Numbered from the stretch's first letter, positions 36,101 to 44,173 are shown. The stretch: 64,000 nt of DNA from Methanomicrobia archaeon JdFR-19 (GCA_002010075.1 MTMG01000017.1:55141-119140); one strand, 5' to 3'. Numbers and translations are program-made. The notes: generated by a model from the sequence alone, not told the origin.

Positions 36101-36490
36101 CCCATCAAACAGTACATACGGATACAGATGCAGGATAGAAAGCAGTAGGCTTTTGTCAGAACTTAGCTCTGGGTACACACACATCACTGAGCCACTGGGA
36201 AGGTTTTTATGAACTGAAAATGGAGGGTCTACCAATACAAGCCTGAGTTTATCAGACTCAAGTGATGAAAGGGTGCCTCTCCATTCCTTTTCGTTCTTTG
36301 GATGTTTTACAACTGCATTTTTCAAACAAATCTCTTTGAATCCTTGTGGAGCTATACATACAACATACTCCCCATTCTTTATGCCATCTTCAACAAAACA
36401 TCGCACATCGTCACTCATTCTATCTTTATCTTCGTATAGATATAGATACATACTCCCAAGTCCGTGTGTGCAAAGTGAGCCCATGTTCAA
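33155..36490 (-). CDS. Hybrid sensor histidine kinase: MEDS-PAS-GAF-GAF-PAS-HisKA-HATPase-receiver
   Basis: 1111-residue soluble kinase without transmembrane helices. Domains in order: MEDS-like N-terminus (YLYEDKDRM and DPPFSVHKNL, about 1-170), PAS (about 180-290), GAF (about 310-440), GAF (about 455-620), PAS (about 625-745), HisKA with the phospho-His in GGVAHEINNPLT, HATPase with NILTNSIYAL, DNGIGM and TGLGLSIAHNIV, and a receiver with DDEP and the phospho-Asp in VVLLDIIMPGKNG (near 1021). MEDS domains occur with methanogen and DcmR-type sensing of methyl compounds. The ligand is unknown. Confidence 0.9.
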   Translation of the reverse strand: MNMGSLCTHGLGSMYLYLYEDKDRMSDDVRCFVEDGIKNGEYVVCIAPQGFKEICLKNAVVKHPKNEKEWRGTLSSLESDKLRLVLVDPPFSVHKNLPSGSVMCVYPELSSDKSLLLSILHLYPYVLFDGYVCENPYYGDTLLAGGQGDTKKATKYYEFLKKRILKWEESRRELLKERELLNKLMETTPSYVVILDEGGKILRMSQSLSDMLGASAGMRFFDFVVERDKKTVKEVFEKLVSEKISCTCECALRSKNGEERLISWQSVAIPLWDRMEIVALGQDITERTKMEKELEQAYNSLRRHVEELSILNSIAKNISGSLDFKQVAEEVLEGAIRLTEASHGILVMRYGEIEREFVFPTNVDEEKQKKLREIVNEVLLKQKTSSSNEVIHSLLKFGKETAGAVVLVGEFDKDDVRIVNQLVEHASAALRASLDAELLKKAESGQRRANELLRTIRLIDQLIVVERDRDSLLQRVCELLNSLRGYRLVWVALKDPSGTVVPVAYSGDGKEELSGVNLCWKDAESTDPVCKAIRENKLVVSPEYPHLPISSISIPIAFEGRVYGALNVYVDDISIILDDEERGLLEGLTDDLGIALHLIEEEKMRRESEELFMMLSENEALGVYMERGGVFKYVSDAMASMVGYFKEELFGKSLENLVHPDDKPSLHEFRKSYEKGQGFPIRLVRKDGSIVYCELYEYSTNYGEESVRVGTIVDVTERTLAEKERKKLIDRLSHSDRLASVGMLAGGVAHEINNPLTIILNYTWLLKDDIDEEEKMEMLTEIEQAALRIKRIVAELLEFSRKGEKELKEVDLNIILEKTLSVLSHEFKVSSIKVEKDLHPIPKVLCQPEHMMQVFFNILTNSIYALNEKYPETHENKKIIVRTKKEGIYVSIEIRDNGIGMSKDIIEHIFDPFFTTKQSEEATGLGLSIAHNIVKAHGGEILVESKEGEYSSFTVKLPLEGRASTAITSGRRVLIVDDEPKLRKALRIVLEREGFEVLEAQNADEGIYKLSTEPIDVVLLDIIMPGKNGMHVLRHIEISELAVPVIILTGQPTIETASEAVRRGAFDYLTKPIENKKLIDVMKRAVAERAKKIEELERLSDYPFLKIREEK

Positions 36491-36511
36491 CTCTGTGAAA
36501 TTTATTGTACT

Positions 36512-37174
36512 TTAATCTTTTCCTTTTGTTTGATGTTTCAAACAATCTTTAAGATATATGACATTACCTCTTCCAACCTTGTACCTCTCTATTAACCCCT
36601 TCTTTTCAAGCTCAGATAATGCAAGACTGGTTTTCGATTCTGACCATCCAAGTCTTTTTCTTAGATCTTTTTGAGTTATTCTTCCACCCTCCTCATCTAA
36701 AATAGATAAAATTAGTTTGAGGTCTGGCTTGATTTTGTCTAAATTACTATCCTTTCTGAGAAACTTGTAGAGGATAAATACGAGCACCACACCAATTACC
36801 AACAACCATACGAAATTCTTGTCTTTTGATGTATTCTGTTGGACATCTTGTCCAAGGTCTTCTGCCATAAACGGTGGATAGAGAAGGAGGTCAAGATGGT
36901 AGCTTCCATTACCTCTAACCTCGATGATTTCCTCACCATAATATGCCAATTCCCCATCCACATACGAAAAAGCCTTGATCAGATATGTGCCATTTGGTAG
37001 TGATAGGGAGTATGTGCCATCTGGAGAGACGATTGTTTGCTCGGTCGATGTATTCACTGTTATTACAACATCCTGAAGTGGGTCAAGCGATGGAAATGAA
37101 TAGGCTGTGCCATATACGAGAGTAAGTGCTGGTTGTGGCAATATTATGAGCGACAGAATCAAGATATATTTCAT
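36512..37174 (-). CDS. Membrane-anchored winged-helix regulator with secreted beta domain
   Basis: 220 residues from MKYILILSLIILPQPALT, a signal peptide. Next comes a beta-rich, carboxypeptidase-regulatory-like extracellular domain (TVNTSTEQTIVSPDGTYSLSL), a transmembrane helix (WLLVIGVVLVFILYKFL) and a cytoplasmic MarR/ArsR-like winged helix (ITQKDLRKRLGWSESKTSLALSELEKKGLIERY). This is a known archaeal one-component layout. It diverges from the surface protein gene at 37251 over 76 bp and may regulate it. Confidence 0.82.
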   Translation of the reverse strand: MKYILILSLIILPQPALTLVYGTAYSFPSLDPLQDVVITVNTSTEQTIVSPDGTYSLSLPNGTYLIKAFSYVDGELAYYGEEIIEVRGNGSYHLDLLLYPPFMAEDLGQDVQQNTSKDKNFVWLLVIGVVLVFILYKFLRKDSNLDKIKPDLKLILSILDEEGGRITQKDLRKRLGWSESKTSLALSELEKKGLIERYKVGRGNVIYLKDCLKHQTKGKD

Positions 37175-37250
37175 GCTGTTAAAAGCTTTAGAACACTTTA
37201 ATAAAAGTATGGTTAAATTCTTTTTCAATACGATTATGCTCGGTGATAGT

Positions 37251-38129
37251 ATGAAAGGCAAGGCGTTGGTTGTAGGAATTATTGTTATAGTTGGAGTTGT
37301 CGGTTTAGGAGGCGTGAGTGGTGCGGACCCTGTAAAGCAGAGTCATGGGGTTGACATAGAGATAAACAAAACACCCGTAATTATAAAGCAGAGTCATGGG
37401 GTTGACATAGAGATAAACAAAGCCGGGATAAACAAAACCCTCAAAATAAACAAAACTCTCAGAAAAATGAGCCGTAATGAGAGAGTCGTTAATATAATGA
37501 ACAGAAATATCGAGCGGATTGAACAAGTATTAAGAAAAGCAGAGCAGGTAAAATTACCAGAACAATACAGGACAGAGTATATCTCCCATATTGAAATAGC
37601 AAGAGAACACCTTGAGAATGCAAAGAATCTGCTTAACAACACATCAAATGAGACGCTGACAATTAGTACCATACGTAATGCGAGGGAAGAGATTAGGGAG
37701 GCTATGTTAGAGATTAGAGAAGCCACGAGAGCGATCAAGAGAGTGCTTACTAAACTTGGAGAGGAAAAAGGGGTCATTGTTCTGCAAGACCAGAAACTCA
37801 ATGCAACTGGAAATGGTCTCGTGGCATTTTCAGGGAACTTCAGTGTGTGGGGCGAAATTGGCGCAGGCAACGTCAGATTATTTGATACGGAAGGAGACAT
37901 GAATGTTTATATTTCAAATGCAAGTACCGCTGTCAACAAAAATGGCTCTCTTTTGTATTCAGGGGTGAGTGGGCAGATTGAAGTCAGTGGTTCAAGCTTC
38001 ACCATGGCTATCTCAGGGAACAACATCTCCATCCAAATTGAAGGGACTGGTTCTCTCATAATGAGGGGGAACGGGACGTATACTGTGGATGATGAAAGTG
38101 GAAGCTGGTACAGGGGGTTGAAAGAGTGA
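37251..38129 (+). CDS. Secreted protein with coiled helix and beta-rich C-terminus, internal 17-residue repeat
   Basis: 292 residues. ATG 37251 has GGTGAT upstream and opens a signal peptide (ALVVGIIVIVGVVGLGGVSGA). KQSHGVDIEINK occurs twice, 17 residues apart, followed by further INKT units. A long charged helix (about 85-180) follows, with many N-glycosylation sequons (NNTSNETLT), and then a beta-rich part (VLQDQKLNATGNGLVAFSGN). I recognise no enzyme. Its TGA overlaps the start of a small lipoprotein gene. It is probably cell-surface. Confidence 0.72.
   Translation: MKGKALVVGIIVIVGVVGLGGVSGADPVKQSHGVDIEINKTPVIIKQSHGVDIEINKAGINKTLKINKTLRKMSRNERVVNIMNRNIERIEQVLRKAEQVKLPEQYRTEYISHIEIAREHLENAKNLLNNTSNETLTISTIRNAREEIREAMLEIREATRAIKRVLTKLGEEKGVIVLQDQKLNATGNGLVAFSGNFSVWGEIGAGNVRLFDTEGDMNVYISNASTAVNKNGSLLYSGVSGQIEVSGSSFTMAISGNNISIQIEGTGSLIMRGNGTYTVDDESGSWYRGLKE
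37333..37421 (+). repeat. Tandem 51-bp-period repeat with 38 identical bases
   Basis: The 38-bp segment at 37333-37370 recurs exactly at 37384-37421, inside the surface protein gene and in frame. Complete identity at the DNA level indicates a recent duplication. Confidence 0.9.
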
Positions 38130-38329
38130 AGAAAGCGGTTGTGTGTATGGCGATTGTGCTGTTGATTGGCATGGGATGTGTTGGAACTAACGTGGAGGTG
38201 AGCAACGAAACCATTACAGACTTGGCAGAGGAGGATGTTGTAGATCTGCTTGAAGTGTCGAATGAGCTGGAGCAGATATCTCAGGAGATATCTGAACTTG
38301 AGTCAATACTTAACGAGATGGAGCAGTGA
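38126..38329 (+). CDS. Small lipoprotein
   Basis: 67 residues starting at GTG 38126. The lipobox IGMGC places the lipidated Cys at 18, and the rest is a very acidic helix with a heptad look (LEQISQEISELESILNEMEQ), likely a short coiled coil. It overlaps the upstream surface-protein gene (GTGA) and is probably coexpressed with it. No family recognised. Confidence 0.65.
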   Translation: MKKAVVCMAIVLLIGMGCVGTNVEVSNETITDLAEEDVVDLLEVSNELEQISQEISELESILNEMEQ

Positions 38330-38340
38330 TTCAATTTCAA

Positions 38341-38921
38341 TTACTTCAATTTTTTACGGTTTTTCCCAATGATCACATGAAGAATATGTTCTCCGTTCCA
38401 CCACAACTCTGGAAAATGCACTACATTGAAATATTTTTTCGTAATCAATATCACTTCTTTATGGTTATTTCTTGCCCTTGAAATATAACTCCCCATTTTA
38501 AAATAATTCGACTCCTGATTTATCATTAGAATAAGTAAGGTCCCATTTTTTAAAACTCTGTATGCCTCAGAAACCGCAAGTTCTGGTCTGAGTAAAAACT
38601 CCATTGAAGTGATAAAAAGCACTGCATCAAAAACATTATCTTTAAAGGGAAGATACTCGCCGACACCCTGAATAACATCTTCTGAACAAAACTTTAAGGC
38701 ATTTTTGTCTGGGTCAACACCAACCATCTTAAATCCCAGTTCTCTCTCAAAAACACATGGACCACATCCGACATCGAGTACGAGCCTGCCATGAACATAT
38801 CTGTTGATTATCTCAGTCTCTCTCTCCAAAACCCACGTACCAAAATCATCTTTATAAAATGATAGATACGATGGAAGACATGGTATGAAATATTTGCTGG
38901 GGCACCCACAAGAGTGTTCAT
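38341..38921 (-). CDS. SAM-dependent methyltransferase, apparently frameshifted near its 5' end
   Basis: The clean ORF (38829-38341) starts only at TTG and includes the SAM motif VLDVGCGPCVFE and the acidic VGVDPDKN. Upstream, ATG 38921 overlaps the ArsR stop as ATGA, the usual coupling. From there the frame reads through YHVFHRIYHF and then leaves the methyltransferase frame at a T-run (38856-38859). One extra T would give IYHFYKDDFGTWVLERET and join the two. So either a one-base deletion, a sequencing error or slippage is present, or the protein uses the short TTG start. The substrate may be a metalloid, given the ArsR partner. Confidence 0.62.
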
Positions 38922-39268
38922 GTACCCCTGACTTTTTCTATCTCTCTTGCAAGTCTCTCATTCTCGCTCAACTGTTCAAGAAGTGCTTCTCTCATCAACT
39001 CGCATGCCCTTATTATTTTGCTATTTGAAACTCTGTAGTATATCTTTGTACCTTCCCTTCTTGTCTCTACAACTCCCTTCTGTCTGAGGATTGCAAGTTG
39101 CTGTGAAATGTTAGTTCTCGATATCCCAGTAAGCAATACAAGTTCACCAACAGACTTTTCCCCATCTCTGAGATTGTAGAGTATCTCTATTCTTGTAGGA
39201 TTTGCGAATGTTTTACATATCTCTGCCTGTCTTATGAATAGACGCTTTTTAGCCGACAAATGCTCCAT
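38918..39268 (-). CDS. ArsR-family winged-helix transcription regulator
   Basis: 116 residues from MEHLSAKKRLF. The HTH (FANPTRIEILYNLRDGEKSVGEL, GISRTNISQQLAILRQKGVVETRREGTKIYYRV) is unmistakable, with a helical tail. A TATA-like TTTATATTTATAT about 25 bp upstream of ATG 39268 suggests a leaderless start here; ATG 39280 is an alternative. It diverges from the HdrD/GlpC-like gene and overlaps the methyltransferase start, so it probably controls both sides. Metal-binding Cys pairs are not obvious. Confidence 0.88.
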   Translation of the reverse strand: MEHLSAKKRLFIRQAEICKTFANPTRIEILYNLRDGEKSVGELVLLTGISRTNISQQLAILRQKGVVETRREGTKIYYRVSNSKIIRACELMREALLEQLSENERLAREIEKVRGT

Positions 39269-39382
39269 GAGATATCCCATATCATATAAATATAAAAAAG
39301 TGCCGAAAGTTGCACTCAATGATACATTCATATTATCGCCCCACAAAAGACAAAATATTAAAATACTTAAACGTTTTGAACT

Positions 39383-40492
39383 ATGGAGGGCTTGGAGGGT
39401 GAGATGATAGCGAATTATCATTCAGCAGTCAAATCGTGTATTGATTGCGGTAAATGTGGCGAGATCTGTCCAATCTGCAAGGTTTCAGATAACATCTTAT
39501 ACACGCCAGATAACAAAATAAAACTCCTGAGTAAAATCGAGAATGGAGAGGAACTAACAAAAGATGAATTTGATACAATATATCTGTGCACAAGGTGTAG
39601 GGCGTGTAATGAAGTGTGTCCCGTTGATATTCCTATTGCAGATATAATTCAATATGAGCGTGGTCTTCTGGCAGAACAAGGAAGAGAGCCTGAGAAGACT
39701 AGGCACATCATCAAAAACATAGTCGAAAAATGGAATCCGAAGGGACTGGATAATGAAAAGAGAAAAGAATGGATTTCAGACGATCTGAAATTTTCAGATG
39801 ATTCTGAAATTGGTTATATGGCTGGTTGCTGGGTTGCATTTGCACATGGCGAAATAGCAAGAAATACGATAAGAATTCTCAATCATTGCGGCATATATCC
39901 AAAAATTCTTGAAAAAGAAAGATGTTGTGGGCTGTTTGTTATAGACAATGGACATCTTAATGAGGCAAAGGAATACGCAAAGAATTATGTGGAATATATC
40001 GAGTCTTGTGGTGTTAAGAAACTCATTGTGTCGTGTCCAGCATGTTATAGTGTTCTTAAATTTGAGTACCCCAAACTCTACAGAAAGCCCAGTTTTGAAG
40101 TTGTTATGTCCCTCGGGGTGTTCAAAGAGTTAATAGAGTCTGGGAGATTAAAAATGAACAAAATCAACAAAGTCGTGTCTGTGAGAGATGGCTGTCCATT
40201 GAGAGACAGACGTGATGTACCAAGGTATATTCTTCGTGAGCTAGGTGTAAATGTGGTCGAATTATTTGATGAGGATGTGTGTTGCGGAGCTCCTGCCGGT
40301 GTGAAACCAAACTACCCTGAAATTGCAGATGCTGTGGGCATGTTAACAATAAAGAGGGCAAAAGAGATATCTGAAATGCTGATAAGTTATTGTCCTTTTT
40401 GTCTCTATCATCTTGAATGGGTAAGAGAGAAGTATGGAGCTGACATCATCATGAAGGATTTATCCACTCTCCTCATCGAAAGTATTTCTTGA
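39383..40492 (+). CDS. HdrD/GlpC-like Fe-S protein with two CCG domains
   Basis: Soluble iron-sulfur oxidoreductase. It has two ferredoxin clusters (CIDCGKCGEICPIC and CTRCRACNEVCP, residues about 19-85) and two cysteine-rich CCG domains (ERCCGLFVIDNG with SCPACYS, and DVCCGAPAGVKP with YCPFCLYH). The layout is that of heterodisulfide reductase HdrD and of electron-transfer subunits of flavin oxidases. A partner flavoprotein is not adjacent. ATG 39383 fits a leaderless start; ATG 39404 has GGAGGGTGAG just upstream and is an alternative. The 3' end overlaps the convergent DUF134 gene. Confidence 0.85.
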   Translation: MEGLEGEMIANYHSAVKSCIDCGKCGEICPICKVSDNILYTPDNKIKLLSKIENGEELTKDEFDTIYLCTRCRACNEVCPVDIPIADIIQYERGLLAEQGREPEKTRHIIKNIVEKWNPKGLDNEKRKEWISDDLKFSDDSEIGYMAGCWVAFAHGEIARNTIRILNHCGIYPKILEKERCCGLFVIDNGHLNEAKEYAKNYVEYIESCGVKKLIVSCPACYSVLKFEYPKLYRKPSFEVVMSLGVFKELIESGRLKMNKINKVVSVRDGCPLRDRRDVPRYILRELGVNVVELFDEDVCCGAPAGVKPNYPEIADAVGMLTIKRAKEISEMLISYCPFCLYHLEWVREKYGADIIMKDLSTLLIESIS

Positions 40493-40903
40493 CTCGACTT
40501 TAGAAAGCTCAAGCTCGATTTTACATGAGGGACATCTCAATCTTCTTGGCATCCTCTTAAATAAATAGAACCACGTACTCCCACACCCTTCACATGTGCA
40601 TCTGATGGTATAGGGATGTGAACCTTTTAGCTCTATTGCCTTTCCTTCTATTAGACCCTCAATAACTTTCCTTCTCCCCTCTTTCAGGTCCATCCAGAGC
40701 GTTTTTCTACTCACCCCCATCATCTTTGCAGCTTCCTCTTGTCCAAGACCGAGAAAGTCAACAAGTCTCATTGCCTCAAGCTCTTCGATTGTAATCTCAA
40801 CCCTTTCAAGTGTATTCAGTGGAAGTCCTCTCGGCTTGAATAACATTGCTTTTGGAAACTCTTTTATCCATCTCGGTCCTTTTGGGCGTCCTCTTCTATG
40901 CAT
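40460..40903 (-). CDS. DUF134 family HTH protein with zinc ribbon
   Basis: 147 residues. The N-terminal DUF134 signature is RRGRPKGPRW, followed by a sigma-70-like HTH (LEAMRLVDFLGLGQEEAAKMMGVSRKTLWMDL) and a C-terminal zinc ribbon (CTCEGCGSTW and LRCPSCK). DUF134 proteins are predicted DNA-binding regulators and commonly neighbour NifX-like and Mrp genes, as here. It ends in TAA inside the 3' part of the Hdr-like gene on the other strand. Confidence 0.85.
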   Translation of the reverse strand: MHRRGRPKGPRWIKEFPKAMLFKPRGLPLNTLERVEITIEELEAMRLVDFLGLGQEEAAKMMGVSRKTLWMDLKEGRRKVIEGLIEGKAIELKGSHPYTIRCTCEGCGSTWFYLFKRMPRRLRCPSCKIELELSKVESRNTFDEESG

Positions 40904-40904
40904 A

Positions 40905-41816
40905 TCAAACCCTGTAAAACATTTCTCCTTGATAAAAGATACTTTTTATGTTATACTCTTTACTCAGTTTGTTCAGAAACTCTAACACGTCATCTCCGGA
41001 AAGGCCAGTCAGTTTGGCAATATCTGGCATCCTTAGAGGTCTTCTCGAAAGTATTTCAATAAGCTCATCAATATTCAATTTTTTAGAATGGGAAATATCT
41101 GATTCTTTGTAGTATCTTGCATCTATGCCTTCATTTCTTATTTTCTCACATATTTCACTCAGCTCTTGTTCTCTGAGTGGCTCTACTTCTGAATTCTGTG
41201 GAGGTCTCCATGGCGTATTAACATCCACTCTCAAAGGTTTTAACTCCTTTAGATAACAAATATACTCGGAAAACTCTCTCATGAGTGGGACACCACCCTC
41301 GTGTCTGAAGAACATACTCTGAATTGAAAGATGGGCTCGTATATTCTTAATGCTCTCCTTTATTTCGTGTATTCTCATGTACTCACAAGGTCTGTTCACA
41401 CTCACAAAGGTATCTTGTGTAACTGCATCGAGTTTTGCTTCCACAAGGTCAAGTTTTCGGAGATCTTCTGCGACATCTATTAGTAGCGAGGAATTCGTGA
41501 GGATGATCAATGGTTTTTTTACACTTCCTCTTACAACGTCTATGACCTCTCCAAGTTGAGGATTCAGCGTTGGTTCTCCAGAACCGGATAAGGTTATTAC
41601 ATCCACATCCACACATTCGATTTTCTCGTTCAGTTCGTCTTCCAGCACTCTGATATCGATTCTTCTGGAGAATTCGTTTCTTGAGCATATCTTGTGTTGT
41701 GTTTGTCCAAGCTGACAATATATGCAGTCGAGTGTACAAGTTTTGGGAGGTTGAATCAAGTCAATACCGAGAGATCTTCCAAATCTCCATGAGAGAACAG
41801 GACCATAGACTATCAT
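40905..41816 (-). CDS. Radical SAM protein (COG0731-type)
   Basis: 303 residues. The cluster motif is CTLDCIYCQLG (residues 27-37), the SAM-contact GSGEPTLNPQLG follows, and a winged-helix-like C-terminal domain (about 230-303) contains RMPDIAKLTGLSGDDVLEFL. Relatives are mostly of unknown reaction. It starts on the Mrp stop (ATGA overlap) and is followed by DUF134, so it belongs to the Fe-S/cofactor cluster. Confidence 0.85.
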   Translation of the reverse strand: MIVYGPVLSWRFGRSLGIDLIQPPKTCTLDCIYCQLGQTQHKICSRNEFSRRIDIRVLEDELNEKIECVDVDVITLSGSGEPTLNPQLGEVIDVVRGSVKKPLIILTNSSLLIDVAEDLRKLDLVEAKLDAVTQDTFVSVNRPCEYMRIHEIKESIKNIRAHLSIQSMFFRHEGGVPLMREFSEYICYLKELKPLRVDVNTPWRPPQNSEVEPLREQELSEICEKIRNEGIDARYYKESDISHSKKLNIDELIEILSRRPLRMPDIAKLTGLSGDDVLEFLNKLSKEYNIKSIFYQGEMFYRV

Positions 41817-42604
41817 GAAAAGCCTCTTAGGATTTTATCCACAATCTCATCAAATACTTCTACAATTTTCGAGTCTGTCAGTGGATTGCCAGAATCCATT
41901 GCCTTCGAGATAGCTGGTTCGAGGGCAATTTTCCCAAGGAGTTGTATTCCCTCCTCTTCCATTATCTTCTCTCCACCCCCCTCCCCAAAGATTTCGATTC
42001 TATATGAGCAGTTTGGACAGACCAAATAACTCATATTTTCTATGACTCCCAATGGCTTTATGTTGAGTTTTCTGCAAAACTCAACTGACTTCTCAACAGC
42101 AACCCTCGAAACTTCGGAAGGTATTGTGACAACTATGGCACCATCTACTCCAGGTATTGTCTGAGCTATGTTCAACGCCTCATCTCCAGTTCCCGGTGGT
42201 AAATCAAAGAGCAAGAAGTCAAGTTCTCCCCACTCAAGTTTGGAAAGGAATTCTCTTAGAACATTATATTTCAAGGGCCCCCTCCATATTACAGGAGATT
42301 TCTCATCACTTAAAAGAAGGCCCACAGAAAAAACTTTTATCCCCATTATACCCTCTGGAGGGATGATTCCACCCTCGGTAATCTCAGGTCTCTCAGACAC
42401 TCCAAGCATTCGTGGTATTGCTGGGCCATGGAAATCGTAGTCAAACACCCCTACCTTATAACCTCTCTTTGCAAGAGTTACAGCCATGCATGATGTAGTT
42501 GTGGATTTTCCGACTCCACCCTTGCCGCTAAGTATCACAAGCTTGTGCTTTACAGATGCAAGCCTCTCTTCAATCTCTTTGTTGATATCATTTTGTTGTT
42601 CCAT
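41813..42604 (-). CDS. Mrp/NBP35-family iron-sulfur cluster carrier ATPase
   Basis: 263 residues. Deviant Walker A GKGGVGKSTT is at residues 27-36, with DFDFHGP-type DYDFHGPAIPRMLG and DLPPGTGDEALN. The cluster-binding pair lies in YLVCPNCSYR. It probably builds or delivers 4Fe-4S clusters to apoproteins. It heads the pair with the radical SAM gene, which needs such a cluster, and lies beside a NifX-like gene. Confidence 0.94.
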   Translation of the reverse strand: MEQQNDINKEIEERLASVKHKLVILSGKGGVGKSTTTSCMAVTLAKRGYKVGVFDYDFHGPAIPRMLGVSERPEITEGGIIPPEGIMGIKVFSVGLLLSDEKSPVIWRGPLKYNVLREFLSKLEWGELDFLLFDLPPGTGDEALNIAQTIPGVDGAIVVTIPSEVSRVAVEKSVEFCRKLNIKPLGVIENMSYLVCPNCSYRIEIFGEGGGEKIMEEEGIQLLGKIALEPAISKAMDSGNPLTDSKIVEVFDEIVDKILRGFS

Positions 42605-42636
42605 CTTTCTGCCACCTTTTCAATTCGGTTTATCTC

Positions 42637-42999
42637 TTATCTATCCCGCTCACATCTATCCATTTCGGTTGCTAATCTCAGAAGTCCCCTTTCCAGCATA
42701 TCAATGTTCTCCTTTACAGTACCTTCTTCACATAGATACACTTCAACACCAAATTTTTTGAATGTTCGCAGAGCTTTTAGCCCAAGGCCCCTACATATAA
42801 CTACATCGACTCTCTCTTCTATTAAAAACTCGGATGGATGCCCAACTCCGCCCATATGCTCACCACGGTTCTGCATCACTTCTACATAACCCTCATCGGT
42901 GTCAACAATTGTAAAGGTGGGGGCGCGACCAAAGTGCTCGTAGACCACATCACCAAGCCCCCCTTTGTTGGTTGGTATGCCTATTTTCAAAACCTTCAC
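42637..42999 (-). CDS. NifX/NifB-like dinitrogenase iron-molybdenum cofactor-binding family protein
   Basis: 120 residues, the small single-domain form. The start KIGIPTNKGGLGDVVYEHFGRAPTFTIVD and middle GVGHPSEFLIEERVDVVICRGLGLKAL match the family fold (ribonuclease-H-like) that holds Fe-S/Mo precursors. No nitrogenase genes are here, and many anaerobic archaea have such proteins in Mrp/DUF134/DUF5320 groups. Actual ligand unknown. Confidence 0.9.
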   Translation of the reverse strand: MKVLKIGIPTNKGGLGDVVYEHFGRAPTFTIVDTDEGYVEVMQNRGEHMGGVGHPSEFLIEERVDVVICRGLGLKALRTFKKFGVEVYLCEEGTVKENIDMLERGLLRLATEMDRCERDR

Positions 43000-43007
43000 C
43001 TCCTTGT

Positions 43008-43262
43008 TTAGCTCTCCTTGTTCAACTCATCCTTTTTTTTCTCAGAATGCTCGAGTTCTTGTATTCTTTTTTCTATCCATTTCAATTCTTCATTAAGGAA
43101 CTCCCTGTATTCTTTGAGAACTTTTATTTCCTCCTGTGGGGAGGAGGGAAACCACCAAGGTGCCCACCAGCACCCTCTAAACCTTCTAAAGTACCATCCC
43201 CCTCCTGGTCTCTCCCATGGTGGAAGATAGCTGAACCTGCCTCTTCCTGGCCATCCGTACAT
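43008..43262 (-). CDS. DUF5320 family protein
   Basis: 84 residues. The Gly/Trp/Arg-rich first half (GWPGRGRFSYLPPWERPGGG) and a coiled-coil second half (LKEYREFLNEELKWIEKRIQELE) are the hallmarks of the family, which accompanies NifX-like and Mrp proteins in anaerobes. It starts the minus-strand cofactor cluster and lies 8 nt before the NifX-like gene. Function unknown. Confidence 0.82.
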   Translation of the reverse strand: MYGWPGRGRFSYLPPWERPGGGWYFRRFRGCWWAPWWFPSSPQEEIKVLKEYREFLNEELKWIEKRIQELEHSEKKKDELNKES

Positions 43263-43360
43263 TTTACATCACCTCCATTCAAACATTACAATTCCATCTA
43301 TATTAATTTTTACACTATTGAGTAAAAATATTTATCTATTATTAAGTTGAGAGTAATAAC

Positions 43361-44173
43361 ATGAGGGTGAGCGTTCTTGTAAATGATATAAGTAAGGGGA
43401 ACATCAAAGCACAGCACGGATTATCTTTTCTGATAGAACTGGATAACATCACAATTTTGATGGATACTGGAGCCTCTCCAGATGTTTTGATGCATAACGC
43501 CAGAGAGATGAAAACCGGAATAGAGTATACAGACGTTGTCGTGCTGAGTCACGGACATTACGATCACGTGGGAGGTCTTTTTGGAGTTTTGAATATAACA
43601 GAGAAAAAACCTCTGCCAATCGTAATGCATCCAAGTGCCATTAAACCAAAACTGTCGCTTCATCCAAGACTCAGATACATAGGTGCACCATATAGATGGG
43701 AAGAAGTTGAGAAGGCAGGGGGGGTATTGCTATTCGCAACTTCTCCATTAAAACTATCACAAGATTCAGAGACAAGTGGGGAGATTCCAAGAAGAAGTGA
43801 ATTTGAAAAAGTGGAGGGATTTTGGACGTTGGAGAGGGGCGCTCTCATACCAGATCTCATGATGGACGATATGTCTCTGATTGTGAGAACGAAAAGAGGC
43901 CCGGTCGTTTTTACAGGGTGTGCTCATGCAGGGATTGCCAATATCCTGAATATGGTGGTCGAAATGTTCGGTGAAGTCCATGGTTTAGTGGGCGGATTTC
44001 ATCTTTTTGATGCGAATGAAGAGAGGATTATAAAGACGGTTGAGATTTTGAGTGAAATAGAGCCGGAGATTATACTACCTTGCCACTGCACAGGAAAGAA
44101 TGCGATAGAAATAATGAAGGAAATGTTGGAAGGAGTTCAACCTCTCAAAGCAGGAGACATAATTGAGATATAA
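43361..44173 (+). CDS. Metallo-beta-lactamase-fold hydrolase (dihydropterin phosphate synthase-like family)
   Basis: 270 residues with the metal site LSHGHYDHVGG (residues about 63-73), a later His in GCAHAGIANIL, and the C-terminal LPCHCTGKNA. This subgroup includes the enzyme making the ribofuranosyl-aminobenzene part of methanopterin, which would fit an organism with Ftr, but several functions share the fold. It diverges from the DUF5320 gene and belongs with it by position only. Confidence 0.8.
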   Translation: MRVSVLVNDISKGNIKAQHGLSFLIELDNITILMDTGASPDVLMHNAREMKTGIEYTDVVVLSHGHYDHVGGLFGVLNITEKKPLPIVMHPSAIKPKLSLHPRLRYIGAPYRWEEVEKAGGVLLFATSPLKLSQDSETSGEIPRRSEFEKVEGFWTLERGALIPDLMMDDMSLIVRTKRGPVVFTGCAHAGIANILNMVVEMFGEVHGLVGGFHLFDANEERIIKTVEILSEIEPEIILPCHCTGKNAIEIMKEMLEGVQPLKAGDIIEI

